The notes beneath the pieces were generated by a model. It did not search any database. It was not told the DNA's origin and saw only the letters and a program-made list of their open reading frames with translations. From positions 7,930 through 71,929 of the forward strand of contig CAZZIP010000013.1 of NCBI GenBank assembly GCA_964654415.1: a stretch of DNA of 64,000 bases. Direction: 5' to 3'. A program made the position numbers and the translations under genes. How positions within the stretch are numbered: position 1 is the stretch's first letter; each line of letters opens with the position of its first letter. Below, in pieces: positions 1-9,606 of this stretch. The stretch comes from Methylohalobius sp964654415. Its GTDB lineage: Bacteria > Pseudomonadota > Gammaproteobacteria > Methylococcales > Methylothermaceae.

Positions 1-232
1 CGAAAGCACTGACCGCCACCTCCGCATAAGGGGTCTCGCGCGTCAGGAGCACGCTGCCTATGCCGACTTTATGGATGCTCTGGCCCAGTAGGCAATCGAG
101 CACCGGATACTCGAGGTATTTTTCAACCCGCAGCCCCCGAGCTTGCCCTTTGCCTCTCTCCGCTATTTTTTGCTTGCGCTTTTGTAACTTGCGCTGTAGT
201 TGTTTTTGTCGTTTCCTCGCGTCAACCACCAT
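1..232 (-). CDS. Uncharacterised protein, N-terminal part (runs off the window)
   Basis: An open frame starts at ATG 232 on the minus strand and stays open to the window edge, giving 77 visible residues. The first 30 residues are almost all Lys, Arg and Gln (a basic, probably helical or disordered tail). Then comes a segment with the pattern YPVLDCL...G..SVLLTRE.P, which resembles uncharacterised bacterial proteins with a basic N-terminus followed by a YPIxECL-like motif; that resemblance is from memory and tentative. It lies 20 bp downstream of lspA in the same direction and may be the last gene of the murJ-ribF-ileS-lspA run. The function is unknown and the C-terminus lies outside the window. 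Confidence 0.55.
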   Translation of the reverse strand, partial: MVVDARKRQKQLQRKLQKRKQKIAERGKGQARGLRVEKYLEYPVLDCLLGQSIHKVGIGSVLLTRETPYAEVAVSAF

Positions 233-252
233 GGTACTCCCTTTGAGGGTTT

Positions 253-723
253 TTAAGCCCGTCGCCAACTGAGCCACAACAGCAGCGTCACCCCCAAAGT
301 GATCGCTGCATCGGCCAGGTTGAAAGCCGGCCAGTGCCAGTGTTGATAATAGACGTCCAAAAAGTCGATCACGTAGCCAAATCGCGCCCGGTCGATGAAA
401 TTCCCGATCGCCCCGCCTAAAATCAAAGAAAGCCCAGTTCCTTCCAGTACTTTTTCATCGTCTAGCCGCCACAACCAAACCAAAATAGCGTAACCTGCCG
501 CCACCGCCAACCCTAGAAAAAGCCACCGCTGCCAGCCACCGGCCTCAGCCAAAAAGCTAAACGCGGCCCCCGGGTTGCGCACATGGGTCAGGCGGAAAAA
601 CGGCAGGACATCGACACTCTCATGCAAGCGCAGCCTAGCTACCACCCACCTCTTGGTAAGTTGATCTAGGACCACCACGACCGCGGCCAAACCCAGCCAT
701 CGAATCTTATACCAACTGATCAC
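253..723 (-). CDS. lspA: Lipoprotein signal peptidase (signal peptidase II)
   Basis: LspA cuts the signal peptide from diacylglyceryl-modified prolipoproteins in the inner membrane. The 156-residue product has the usual family length and four hydrophobic segments. The two catalytic aspartates are visible: D111 in the GNxxDR motif and D138 in FNLAD. The start MISWYKIRWLGL sits 18 nt after the ileS stop, so the two are very likely translated from one mRNA. The ribF-ileS-lspA order is the classical gammaproteobacterial arrangement. LptE in this window (lipobox LLQGC) is one likely substrate. Confidence 0.97.
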   Translation of the reverse strand: MISWYKIRWLGLAAVVVVLDQLTKRWVVARLRLHESVDVLPFFRLTHVRNPGAAFSFLAEAGGWQRWLFLGLAVAAGYAILVWLWRLDDEKVLEGTGLSLILGGAIGNFIDRARFGYVIDFLDVYYQHWHWPAFNLADAAITLGVTLLLWLSWRRA

Positions 724-741
724 CGACTTCCTCTTAAGCCT

Positions 742-3570
742 TCATGCATACCGCCGCACTTCTCCTTCGCCTGCGACGTTTTCCACGCAGCGCCCGCAGA
801 TTTGGGGATGGCCAGGGTGGCTGCCCACATCGCTGCGGCGATGCCAGCACCGCACGCACTTGGGATGAGGCGAAGGCTCGGCTAGAATTTTCAGGCCTTC
901 GAGTGATCCAGCAGGCTCAGCTCCAGCCGGCGCCTGCGCCAGGGGCAGTACCTCAGCTTTAGAGGTAATCAGGACGAAGCGCAACTCGTCTTCCAGTTTC
1001 TGCAGTAAAGCATACAGCTCGTCTTCGCAGTAGAGGCTCACCTCAGCTTCCAGGGAAGACCCGATCCCGCCGCGCTCGCGCAGTTTCTCCAGTTCTTTGG
1101 AAACTTCCTCGCGCACTGCGATCACCTTCTCCCAGAACGTCCGGTTCATGGGGAAGTTTTCCGGCAGGGGCTCAAGTCCCTCATACCAGGTAGTGAGAAA
1201 CACCGACCCCTCGCGTTCTCCAGGCAAGAACTCCCAGACCTCGTCGGCGGTGAAACTCAAGACCGGCGCCAGCCAACGCACTAGGGCTTCGGCGATGTGA
1301 TACATCGCAGTCTGGGTCGAACGCCGAGCCAGGCTGTCGGTCCGACAGGTATATTGGCGGTCCTTGATGACGTCCAGGTAAAAACTCCCCATGTCTACCG
1401 CACAGAAGTTATGGACCTTTTGATAAACCTGGTGGAACTGGTAGTTGTCGTACGCCTTGACCACTTCCTGCTGAAGCAGAAAGGCGCGATCCAGCGCCCA
1501 GCGGTCGAGCGCCAACATATCTGCGCAGGCAACCAAATGGCGGGCGGGATCAAAACCAGTCAGATTGGCAAGTAGGTAACGCGCAGTATTGCGCAGACGC
1601 CGATAAGCATCGGCGATCCTGGTCAAAATTTTCTCGGAAACCGCCATCTCCCCGCGGTAATCGGTGGCGGCTACCCACAATCTCAGCACATCGGCGCCAA
1701 GCTTGTTTACTACCTCCTGAGGAGAGACCACGTTGCCGCGCGATTTGGACATCTTGTGCCCCTTCTCGTCCACGGTGAACCCGTGGGTCAGCACCGCGCG
1801 ATAGGGGGCCTGTTCTGTCATGGCTACCGAAGTCAGTAAGGAGGATTGAAACCAGCCGCGGTGTTGATCTGAACCTTCCAAGTACAAGTCTGCCGGAAAC
1901 CTAAGTTCAGCGTGCGCTTTCAAGACGCATGCATGGGTAACCCCGGAGTCAAACCAGACGTCCAGAATGTCGCTGCTTTTCTCATATTGCTCAGCCTCCT
2001 CACCCAGCAATTCCTGGGCATCCAACTCGAACCAGGCGTCGATTCCCCGGATTTCAATCAGGCGAGCCACCTGTTCGATCAATTCGGTGGTACGCGGATG
2101 TGGTTGCCCGGTCTCGCGGTGGACGAACACTGCGATCGGCACTCCCCAGTTGCGCTGGCGTGAAATGCACCAGTCGGGCCGGTTTTCTACCATTGCCTCG
2201 ATCCGGCTCTGCCCCCAGGCCGGAATCCATTGAACCCGCCTGATTTCCTCCAAGGCGCGCCGGCGCAACCCCTGTTTGTCCATGGCGATGAACCATTGGG
2301 GAGTGGCGCGGAAAATGGTCGGGGTCTTATGCCGCCAGCAGTGAGGGTAACTGTGTTCGATCACCTCCTCGTGGAGGAGAGCGTAATGGGCTTTGAGCAC
2401 CTCGATCACGCGATCGTTGGCGGTAAACACGTGCTCACCCGCGAACTGTTCGGTGCCTGGCAAAAAGCGGCCGTCGCCGCCTACGGGATTGTCCACCGGC
2501 AAACCGTAGCGTCTGCCCACTACATAGTCCTCTTGGCCATGACCGGGAGCGATGTGGACCGCGCCGGTGCCAGCCTCTAAGGTCACGTGCTCGCTCAGGA
2601 CAATCGGTACCTTGCGGGCGTAGAAGGGGTGATTCAGCTTCACCCCTTCCAGATCTCGGCCGCGGCAGTAGGCTACCACCCGGTAACCGTCGATCCCATA
2701 ACGGTCCATGACGTCCTTGAGCAGGCCCTCGGCGATGAGCAGCCGCTCTGGGCCTCGTTCGGTGCGGCACTGAACCAGAGCATATTCCAGATCTGGATGA
2801 AGAGCGACGGCTTGATTGGCGGGGAGAGTCCAAGGGGTGGTTGTCCAAATGACGACCGTCACCGGTCCTTCTCCGTCGTGCCCCGGCACCCGGTGACAGC
2901 GCTCCAGAAAGGCCGATTCGTCTACCACGGTAAAGCGCACGTCGATGGCAGGCGAACGTTTGGTTTCGTACTCCACCTCAGCCTCCGCTAAGGCAGAACC
3001 GCAGTCGGTACACCAATAAACCGGCCTTAAGCCGCGGTCGGTATGCCCGCGGGCGTAAATCTTGCCAAACGCTCGCAGGATAGCTGCCTCAAAACTAGGC
3101 GCCATAGTCAAATAGGGATGGTCCCAGTCCCCCAGTCCGCCGAGACGAACAAAGTCCCCGCGTTGTAATTCTATCTGGGAACTGGCGTATTCCCGGCATG
3201 CCTGGCGAAACTCGGCTGCAGAAACCTTCACTCCGGCCTTGCCGACTTTTTTTTCCACCTGGAGTTCGATCGGCAACCCATGGCAATCCCAACCCGGCAC
3301 GTAAGGGGCATCGAAGCCGCTTAGGGTCTTGGATTTGATGATGAAATCCTTGAGGATTTTGTTGACCGCATGACCTAAATGAATTGGACCGTTGGCATAA
3401 GGGGGGCCATCGTGGAGGATGAATTTCGGCCGGCCTCGGCAGCGCTCGCGCACTCTCTGGTACAGGTTCATCGCCTGCCACTTGGCGAGCCGCTCCGGCT
3501 CGCGGCTCGCCAAATTCGCGCGCATAGGAAAGTCAGTTTTTGGTAGGTTCAGGGTATTTTTATAGTCCAT
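742..3570 (-). CDS. ileS: Isoleucyl-tRNA synthetase
   Basis: IleS charges tRNA-Ile and edits misactivated valine. The product is 942 residues, close to the usual length. The class I signatures are present: HLGH at 64-67 and KMSKS near residue 600. The C-terminal zinc knuckle CVRC...CGRC (C905, C908, C925, C928) is intact. The open frame extends upstream to 3699, but that part overlaps ribF and has no family similarity. I place the start at ATG 3570 (MDYKNTLNLP), 13 nt after the ribF stop. No convincing Shine-Dalgarno precedes it, so translational coupling to ribF is likely. Confidence 0.97.
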   Translation of the reverse strand: MDYKNTLNLPKTDFPMRANLASREPERLAKWQAMNLYQRVRERCRGRPKFILHDGPPYANGPIHLGHAVNKILKDFIIKSKTLSGFDAPYVPGWDCHGLPIELQVEKKVGKAGVKVSAAEFRQACREYASSQIELQRGDFVRLGGLGDWDHPYLTMAPSFEAAILRAFGKIYARGHTDRGLRPVYWCTDCGSALAEAEVEYETKRSPAIDVRFTVVDESAFLERCHRVPGHDGEGPVTVVIWTTTPWTLPANQAVALHPDLEYALVQCRTERGPERLLIAEGLLKDVMDRYGIDGYRVVAYCRGRDLEGVKLNHPFYARKVPIVLSEHVTLEAGTGAVHIAPGHGQEDYVVGRRYGLPVDNPVGGDGRFLPGTEQFAGEHVFTANDRVIEVLKAHYALLHEEVIEHSYPHCWRHKTPTIFRATPQWFIAMDKQGLRRRALEEIRRVQWIPAWGQSRIEAMVENRPDWCISRQRNWGVPIAVFVHRETGQPHPRTTELIEQVARLIEIRGIDAWFELDAQELLGEEAEQYEKSSDILDVWFDSGVTHACVLKAHAELRFPADLYLEGSDQHRGWFQSSLLTSVAMTEQAPYRAVLTHGFTVDEKGHKMSKSRGNVVSPQEVVNKLGADVLRLWVAATDYRGEMAVSEKILTRIADAYRRLRNTARYLLANLTGFDPARHLVACADMLALDRWALDRAFLLQQEVVKAYDNYQFHQVYQKVHNFCAVDMGSFYLDVIKDRQYTCRTDSLARRSTQTAMYHIAEALVRWLAPVLSFTADEVWEFLPGEREGSVFLTTWYEGLEPLPENFPMNRTFWEKVIAVREEVSKELEKLRERGGIGSSLEAEVSLYCEDELYALLQKLEDELRFVLITSKAEVLPLAQAPAGAEPAGSLEGLKILAEPSPHPKCVRCWHRRSDVGSHPGHPQICGRCVENVAGEGEVRRYA

Positions 3571-3583
3571 AGGATTTTTGCTT

Positions 3584-4507
3584 TTAAGATTGCAACAGCT
3601 TCCGGGCCATGGCGGCATCCTTTTGAATTTGCTCACGCAGCGCCGCCACAGAAGGAAAATGCATTTCGTCGCGCAGCTTGTGGTGAAAGAAAACTTCAAG
3701 GTAACGGCCGTAAAGATCGCCTTCGAAATCGAACAAATGTACTTCCAAAAGCACCTCGCTGCCCCTCTCCACAGTAGGCCGTAGGCCGACGTTGGCTACT
3801 CCGGGCCAGGGCCGGTCCGTCACCCCCTTGACTGTGACCGCAAACACGCCATGGATGGGACTCCTACGGCGTTGCGGGTTAAGGTTGGCGGTAGGAAAAC
3901 CCAGATCCCGCCCCCGCCGGCGGCCGGCAATCACTCGCCCGCACATAGAATACGGGCGGCCGAGCAGCTTCTCCGCCAGCTTAAGGTCATCCTGTTCCAG
4001 CGCTTCGCGGATACGGGTGCTGCTGACCCGCATCCCGTCCAATTCGAAAGTGGGCGCAGCGCTCACTTCGAACCGATAGCGCACTCCGGCTGCCTGAAGC
4101 AGCGCAAAATCCCCTTCTCGGTTGCAGCCGAAGCGGAAGTCGTCCCCCACGACCAGATACCTCACCCCTAGTCCTTTGGCTAATACCCGCTCGATGAAAT
4201 CCCAAGCGGAAAGCGTGGCGAGCCACTGGTTGAATCGCAACAGCAGCACCTGATCCACCGGCAACTCCTTAAACCGCGCCAATTTTTCACGCAGACAAGT
4301 AAGCCGCGCCGGCGCTCGCCCTTTGAGAAAATATTCCAGCGGCTGGGGTTCGAACAGCACTACCGTCACCGGCCACCCCAACTGTTCACCCCGACGGGCG
4401 AGAGTGCAGATGAGGTGCCGATGGCCCAGGTGAACCCCATCGAAATTGCCGACGGTGGCTACGGTACCCGGCGGTGGAGGGCGATGCAAACCTCGGATCA
4501 AGCGCAT
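3584..4507 (-). CDS. ribF: Bifunctional riboflavin kinase / FAD synthetase
   Basis: RibF makes FMN from riboflavin and FAD from FMN. The 307-residue product has the N-terminal nucleotidyl-transferase domain with GNFDGVHLGH at 20-29, a GDDFRFG motif near residue 120, and a C-terminal flavokinase domain beginning near residue 185 with GRR.GR.LGFPTAN. It is upstream of ileS and 48 bp downstream of the VanZ/heparinase-like gene, all in one direction. FMN supply may matter for the covalent FMN protein at 43903-44436, but the genes are far apart and this is only a metabolic link. Confidence 0.96.
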   Translation of the reverse strand: MRLIRGLHRPPPPGTVATVGNFDGVHLGHRHLICTLARRGEQLGWPVTVVLFEPQPLEYFLKGRAPARLTCLREKLARFKELPVDQVLLLRFNQWLATLSAWDFIERVLAKGLGVRYLVVGDDFRFGCNREGDFALLQAAGVRYRFEVSAAPTFELDGMRVSSTRIREALEQDDLKLAEKLLGRPYSMCGRVIAGRRRGRDLGFPTANLNPQRRRSPIHGVFAVTVKGVTDRPWPGVANVGLRPTVERGSEVLLEVHLFDFEGDLYGRYLEVFFHHKLRDEMHFPSVAALREQIQKDAAMARKLLQS

Positions 4508-4555
4508 TCTGTCTCTTTGCCTCGTAAGCTGGCCATTTTAACAAAATCGTCAGCA

Positions 4556-7500
4556 TTACCGACGCGTGACGGTTAAATCCAACTGCCTCCCATCTCCGAA
4601 CCGAATCACTACCCCTTCGCGCGCCTTGGGAAAAACCAGCGCCAGCGTTCGGATCTGACCCATCAGATGGCACTCAAGCCCGCTCTCAGAATTCTTGGAA
4701 ATGATCCGGGTTAGATTGTCCACGCCAAGCAAGGAAGGCTTGAGCGCCACCAGGAATCTGTCGCGCTTTTGCGCCACTGGCGGGACGATCTCGATCCGCC
4801 AGCGGCCAGGTTCCGGCGGATGCTTGCGCCGCTTAGCCACGATCTCCGAGATTTTGCCGCCTTCGTCGTAATTGACCCCGTCCACCCAGAATTCTGCGCC
4901 CTTGCCACCGACTGGGTTCAGCCACGCCTCATGGGGGAATAACACCTCTCCTTCGAGGTGTCCGCCAAGCTGGCGTTGCGTTGGATCAGGCGGGACTTCG
5001 ACAACGAATTTGTCGCCGCTGATGAGCGGCCGTTCTTGCATGTGCAACAAAAAACGCTTGCGGAAATTCGGGTCGGTCGAGGTCACATCGTCGTATACCA
5101 CCACCGTATCTTCCCGACGATCGTAGACGAAGGTGCGAACATAACGCTCAACCCGGCAAGTGCGTTCGAAAAACTTACCTTGGCCGCAGCGAGCGTTGGT
5201 ATAAGCTGGCGTCAGTTCGGCCACCGCTACCACTAGATCGTCGCCGGAGAAATAACGAAGGATTTGGCCGGTGTGGTAGGTCTCGAAGTTTTCTTGCCAT
5301 TCCTGAAAATCGATGGGGGCACGCCTGCCCCAGCCGGAGCCAACCCGGCGCTGACCCCCGTCGTTGACGATCGGGCGCGGCGGCTGTTTGTCCTTGCCCG
5401 GCATAAGAGCAGTATCCTTGGGGTCAGTGACGGTAACCACGTTGTGAGCGATGCTCTGGTAAGAATAATTGAGATGGTGGTCACTGCCGTACTTAGGGCC
5501 GTATAGGCCGCTGTCGATGATCAGTTCGCCTCCCTTATAGAGGGTAAACGAGCCTTGATCTAAGTGCGAGTGCGACCAGTAGTTGTTGCCAGACTTAAAG
5601 GTGACATAAGTGGCTCTTTCGCTCCAGTCGCTACGCGCGATCACCATGCCGATACCGTCGAACAGCCTGTCCAAAGGAAGCGAGTCGATTGTGGTAGGAT
5701 CGCACAGCGATTCATCCGGCAACGGTCCCCACGGCCGGGCGGTGGGCTGGAAGTTGCGCAGACAGCCGAAAAAACTATAGGCGGCCCGGTTGCGATACTC
5801 CAGCGCTAGGGCAAAGCGCTCCGGTTCCTGGCGGTCAAATGCAGCCCCATCCCCCCAACGCATGTGGGTCCCGTCGGGGCGACGGCGAAATACGAGAAAA
5901 TCTAAAAACCCGCGGATACCCGGCTCGGTTCGGAAGAGGTCCTCGCCGGTAGCCGAGCGCCACATCGCCGGCACGCTCCAGATCGCTTGTCCTATGCCTA
6001 TGGCGACGTATTCCCCACCCTCGTGCCAGCCGCCGTTTTTTCCCATCACCTGGCGCCAAACCGGCAGCACGCGGTGCTTCCAGAGGTCGTAAGCAAACGC
6101 CATGCACGGCTCCCCTTCAGGGTGATCGCCGTAGAGAGCCAAAGCCACTGCCATCAAGGCTTGAAAAGGACTGTTATACAAATAAACGTTATAAGGCGAC
6201 AGCGCTTCTTTGCGGATATAGTTAGCCAAATAACGGCAGCCCTCGGCCAGCTTAGTCTGAAGCTTCTGGCGCTGCGCTGGGGACAGGTAGGGGTAAAGCC
6301 AATCATAGACCAAAGCGATGGGCATGGCCTGCTCGTGACCGCGCCAGGTGTATCGAAGTCCCATGAGGCGTTCGACGACTGGGCTTAGGTCGATACGGCT
6401 TGGATCGGCAAGAGCGGTCAAAGCAATCGCGTAAAAGTCGCCTCTTCCTCCTTGGGCTTTTTGTTCATGAAAGCGAAGATAGGCCGGATTGCGCCGTTTT
6501 AACTCCCAAAGCTCTAGCGCAGAAGGAGCTGGCAAGCGCGGATGGGTAAAGCGAAAATTCGGCAGAATCGGGGCAGGCAGATCCTCAGGGCGCGGCAGCA
6601 GCCGGTCTGAACCCTCGAAGGAAACCGTCTCGGTTTGATACCTGGAAGCGAGGCGACCGGCACCGAACGCCGCCGCCAAAGCCACCAGAGCATACAGCCA
6701 AAGACGGCTCCGCTTGGGCGGCGCCAACGCTACCGTAGAAATAGGGAGATTAGAAGCAAAACCGCCCCTGGTCATCGCATATCCCCAAGCGACCAATGCC
6801 AAATACGCATCGGTCGCATCAGGATACCGCCCGGGAATAAACTGCTGGCGCCACTCCAAATACAGCGCCAGGGCAAACACCGCGCCGCCTCCTAAAATCG
6901 CAACGCCCCACCTATTCCTTCCTGCAAAAAGCGATCGGCTGAAAAAGCCAAGCACCAGATACGGCCAGATTCCGAGGAGAATATCGATCAGGCCAACAAT
7001 TCCGTTATGCTGGCCGGCAAATGGGATCCAATTGAAAGCATAAGCAGTCAAACTGGCCTCTCCGGGTATTTGAGCGTCAATGGTTCGGGCAGCGACTATC
7101 AAAGCTGTACCCAGCCAAGCTCCCTGCTTATCCCCTATCTTTCCCAGCAGGCCGACGACCAGCCCTGCCCCGGCCAACCCCAAACCGGCCTCTAGGCTCA
7201 ACTGCCGGCCTACGATTGGAACCTTGGCCAAAAGGACACCGCCGAAGACACCAAAGAAAATTCTCCAAAATGGCGCTTGGGGGCGAAGGATGCCACGCAA
7301 CACCAATCCCAAAGCGGTGAAATTCAGGAACGCCGCCCAAGCCTTGGCCTCCTGCAATGGCCTTGTCCCCTGCAACGTTTCCCACAAAGGTTTGAGCCCA
7401 TGCTTGAGGTTGCCAAAGTCCAAAGAAGGCACCAGGGGAGTCCATTCGGACAAAGCCCAGCAAGCAAGCGTCAAGGCTCCAAGATCGGCTAAAGGAGCTG

Positions 7501-7936
7501 GCCGAACCAGGCGGTAATACTCTAGTTTCAGCCATTCCCCTGGCGGCAAACGATGAAGCGCCACCCCTGCCAGCGCCCCCAATACCGTCCCCAGCGTGTT
7601 CATCCCCACATCGCCTAAAGAGGCCACCCGCGCCGGAAAGAACAATTGCAGGTATTCGATGGCAACGCTTAAGCAAAAACCGCTTAAAGCCGCTATGATC
7701 CAAGCCCACCTGATCGATAGAAACGCCAGCTGGGAGACGACGAGCCAACCCCAGGGAAGATACACCAGCAGGTTGACCAGGAGGTCGGAGGTAGAGTAAC
7801 TACGCCGCGCGGCTTGCCAGTCGAAAAGCCGCTCGACCTCCACCGGGGTGTCCCAGGAAACGTGTTCTAGGGGAAATAGGCTGCCATAGACCAGCAGTAG
7901 GCCGTATCCTAAGGCCCAAACCCAGCCATGTCTCAT
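4556..7936 (-). CDS. Membrane protein with two VanZ-like halves and a C-terminal heparinase II/III-like domain
   Basis: The product is 1126 residues. Residues 1-130 form a VanZ-like membrane domain (NLLVYLPWG near 55, IEYLQLFFPAR near 93-103, GMNTLGTVLG near 111-120). Residues 290-390 repeat the pattern (YLEWRQQFIPGR...D..D near 359-377). About ten membrane segments end near residue 430. Residues 460-1126 are soluble: an alpha-rich part (450-720) and a beta-rich part carrying SHSHLDQGSF (788-797) and a nearby GGELIIDSG, typical of heparinase II/III-like polysaccharide lyases. The open frame extends to 8593, but that part overlaps murJ. The start at 7936 forms an ATGA overlap with the murJ stop and begins a normal membrane segment. 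Uronate-polymer lyase activity at the outer face of the inner membrane is inferred. The lyase helical-domain catalytic residues are not clear, so activity is uncertain. Confidence 0.8.
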   Translation of the reverse strand: MRHGWVWALGYGLLLVYGSLFPLEHVSWDTPVEVERLFDWQAARRSYSTSDLLVNLLVYLPWGWLVVSQLAFLSIRWAWIIAALSGFCLSVAIEYLQLFFPARVASLGDVGMNTLGTVLGALAGVALHRLPPGEWLKLEYYRLVRPAPLADLGALTLACWALSEWTPLVPSLDFGNLKHGLKPLWETLQGTRPLQEAKAWAAFLNFTALGLVLRGILRPQAPFWRIFFGVFGGVLLAKVPIVGRQLSLEAGLGLAGAGLVVGLLGKIGDKQGAWLGTALIVAARTIDAQIPGEASLTAYAFNWIPFAGQHNGIVGLIDILLGIWPYLVLGFFSRSLFAGRNRWGVAILGGGAVFALALYLEWRQQFIPGRYPDATDAYLALVAWGYAMTRGGFASNLPISTVALAPPKRSRLWLYALVALAAAFGAGRLASRYQTETVSFEGSDRLLPRPEDLPAPILPNFRFTHPRLPAPSALELWELKRRNPAYLRFHEQKAQGGRGDFYAIALTALADPSRIDLSPVVERLMGLRYTWRGHEQAMPIALVYDWLYPYLSPAQRQKLQTKLAEGCRYLANYIRKEALSPYNVYLYNSPFQALMAVALALYGDHPEGEPCMAFAYDLWKHRVLPVWRQVMGKNGGWHEGGEYVAIGIGQAIWSVPAMWRSATGEDLFRTEPGIRGFLDFLVFRRRPDGTHMRWGDGAAFDRQEPERFALALEYRNRAAYSFFGCLRNFQPTARPWGPLPDESLCDPTTIDSLPLDRLFDGIGMVIARSDWSERATYVTFKSGNNYWSHSHLDQGSFTLYKGGELIIDSGLYGPKYGSDHHLNYSYQSIAHNVVTVTDPKDTALMPGKDKQPPRPIVNDGGQRRVGSGWGRRAPIDFQEWQENFETYHTGQILRYFSGDDLVVAVAELTPAYTNARCGQGKFFERTCRVERYVRTFVYDRREDTVVVYDDVTSTDPNFRKRFLLHMQERPLISGDKFVVEVPPDPTQRQLGGHLEGEVLFPHEAWLNPVGGKGAEFWVDGVNYDEGGKISEIVAKRRKHPPEPGRWRIEIVPPVAQKRDRFLVALKPSLLGVDNLTRIISKNSESGLECHLMGQIRTLALVFPKAREGVVIRFGDGRQLDLTVTRR

Positions 7937-9480
7937 GCGCTTTTGGCCACCACGGTCACCAGATGGCGCGGGCGGATCCCGGTAAGCCACAAGCTGCCCC
8001 CATAAGCGGCCATTCCTGCGCCTATCCCGAGTCCAAGCAGCATCCAACGCTTTTGCCCCGGCATAGCCGCCCAATCTTGACCGGCTAGGCCGAAATACAG
8101 CCATAAGCCCAAAATCGCATTGGCCAACATCACCCGTAGCAAAAATACCCCCCAACCCCGGTTTGGGCGATAAACTTTTTCCCGCATGAGCCTCTTGAAC
8201 AAAAGCCCAGCGTTCAGGCAAGCGGCCAGGGAAGTAGAAAGCGCCAGCCCGGCATGGGCCAGATGCCAAATCAAGCTCAGGTTCAAGGCGATGTTGGCGA
8301 GCATCGCATAAACGCCAAACCGCACCGGCGTTTTCGTATCCTGGCGGGAAGTAAACCCAGGGACCAGGATCTTGACCAAAATGAATCCAAGTAGCCCCCC
8401 GCCGTAGGCCATTAGGCTTAAGCTCGCCATGTGGGCGTCGTGGGCGGTAAACGAGCGGTACTGAAACAGAGTGACCAGAATCGGCTCGGCCAGGACCACC
8501 AGCCCAACCGCAGCCGGCAGCCCAATCAGCACCACCCAGCGCAACGCCACATCCAAAGTAGCCGCGAACAATTCCCGCCGCCCTCCCGCCCAATCCTTAG
8601 ACAAATTGGGCAAAATCACCGTCGCCAACGCTACTCCAAAGATTCCCAGGGGAAATTCGACCAACCGGTCAGAATAATACAGCCAAGAGATGCTTCCTTC
8701 CGGCAAGAACGAGGCAAACAGCGTATCCACCAGCAAGTTGATCTGCGTCACCGAAACGCCAAACAAGCCAGGCAGCATGAGCTTTAAAATCTTGCGCACC
8801 CCAGGGTCGTGAAAGCCATAGCGCAGCCTAGGCAAAAGCTTAAGACGCCAAAGCGCAGGAAACTGAAACAAAAGTTGCAACACCCCGGCGGCGAACACCC
8901 CCCACGCCAGAGCGGTGACCGGCTCAGGCAGTTGTGGTGCCAACCACAGGGCGGCCGCAATCAAGCTCAGATTCAACCATATCGGGGTCAAAGCTGGCAG
9001 GGCAAAACGGCCCATGGTGTTGAGAATGCCGCTTGCCAGGGCAGTGGAGGAAATAAAAAAAAGATACGGGAAAGTGATCCTGAGCATTTCCACCGCCAGC
9101 TCGTACTGTGGGCCAGAGCGGGCAAACCCGGGGGCAAACGCCAGGATGATCCAGGGCGCGCCAAGCATCCCGAGCGCCGTCACCGCCATCAGCACCAGCG
9201 CCAGGGAGCCAGCAGTTCGGTCCAGAAACGCTTTCAATGCGGCCAAACCGCGCTGTTCCTTGTATTCGGCCATTACCGGCACAAACGCCTGGGAAAACGC
9301 CCCCTCGGCAAACAGGCGGCGGAGGAAATTGGGAATCTTGAATGCTACAAAGAAAGCGTCAGTAGCAGCATCGGCCCCAAACACCATGGCCACTACCATA
9401 TCCCTGGCAAAGCCCAGAACCCTGGAAATCAAAGTCATGCTGCCGACGACAGCGGTGGATTTGAACAATCTGCGGCTCAA
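7933..9480 (-). CDS. murJ: Lipid II flippase MurJ (TTG start)
   Basis: MurJ is the MVF-family flippase that moves lipid II across the inner membrane for peptidoglycan synthesis. The 515-residue product has the usual length and a series of hydrophobic segments consistent with 14 helices. The N-terminus SxxSMTLISRVLGFARD matches the family. The start codon is TTG at 9480, preceded by GGAGGT with 9 nt spacing; the next ATG (MTLISRV) would remove conserved N-terminal residues. It heads the co-directional run that continues with the VanZ/heparinase gene, ribF, ileS and lspA. Confidence 0.95.
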   Translation of the reverse strand: MSRRLFKSTAVVGSMTLISRVLGFARDMVVAMVFGADAATDAFFVAFKIPNFLRRLFAEGAFSQAFVPVMAEYKEQRGLAALKAFLDRTAGSLALVLMAVTALGMLGAPWIILAFAPGFARSGPQYELAVEMLRITFPYLFFISSTALASGILNTMGRFALPALTPIWLNLSLIAAALWLAPQLPEPVTALAWGVFAAGVLQLLFQFPALWRLKLLPRLRYGFHDPGVRKILKLMLPGLFGVSVTQINLLVDTLFASFLPEGSISWLYYSDRLVEFPLGIFGVALATVILPNLSKDWAGGRRELFAATLDVALRWVVLIGLPAAVGLVVLAEPILVTLFQYRSFTAHDAHMASLSLMAYGGGLLGFILVKILVPGFTSRQDTKTPVRFGVYAMLANIALNLSLIWHLAHAGLALSTSLAACLNAGLLFKRLMREKVYRPNRGWGVFLLRVMLANAILGLWLYFGLAGQDWAAMPGQKRWMLLGLGIGAGMAAYGGSLWLTGIRPRHLVTVVAKSA

Positions 9481-9606
9481 CGACAGCTTACCTCCAATTA
9501 AGCGGAAAAACGGCGTTAAGTATACGCCATGGGCTATTTCATAAGCAGAGGTTTACCTAAATCGTCTATGCTAAAAAGCACGCTTTCCTGCGGGAGACTT
9601 TGCTCG

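Noticed and set aside
7937..8593. Upstream extension of the VanZ/heparinase-like frame
   Set aside because: It lies wholly inside murJ in another frame, is Gly/Arg-rich with no family pattern, and the ATGA overlap at 7936 gives a natural start.
8809..9501. Plus-strand open frame of 230 codons
   Set aside because: It is a shadow of murJ: Gln/Lys/Arg-rich, no ribosome site, no recognisable pattern.
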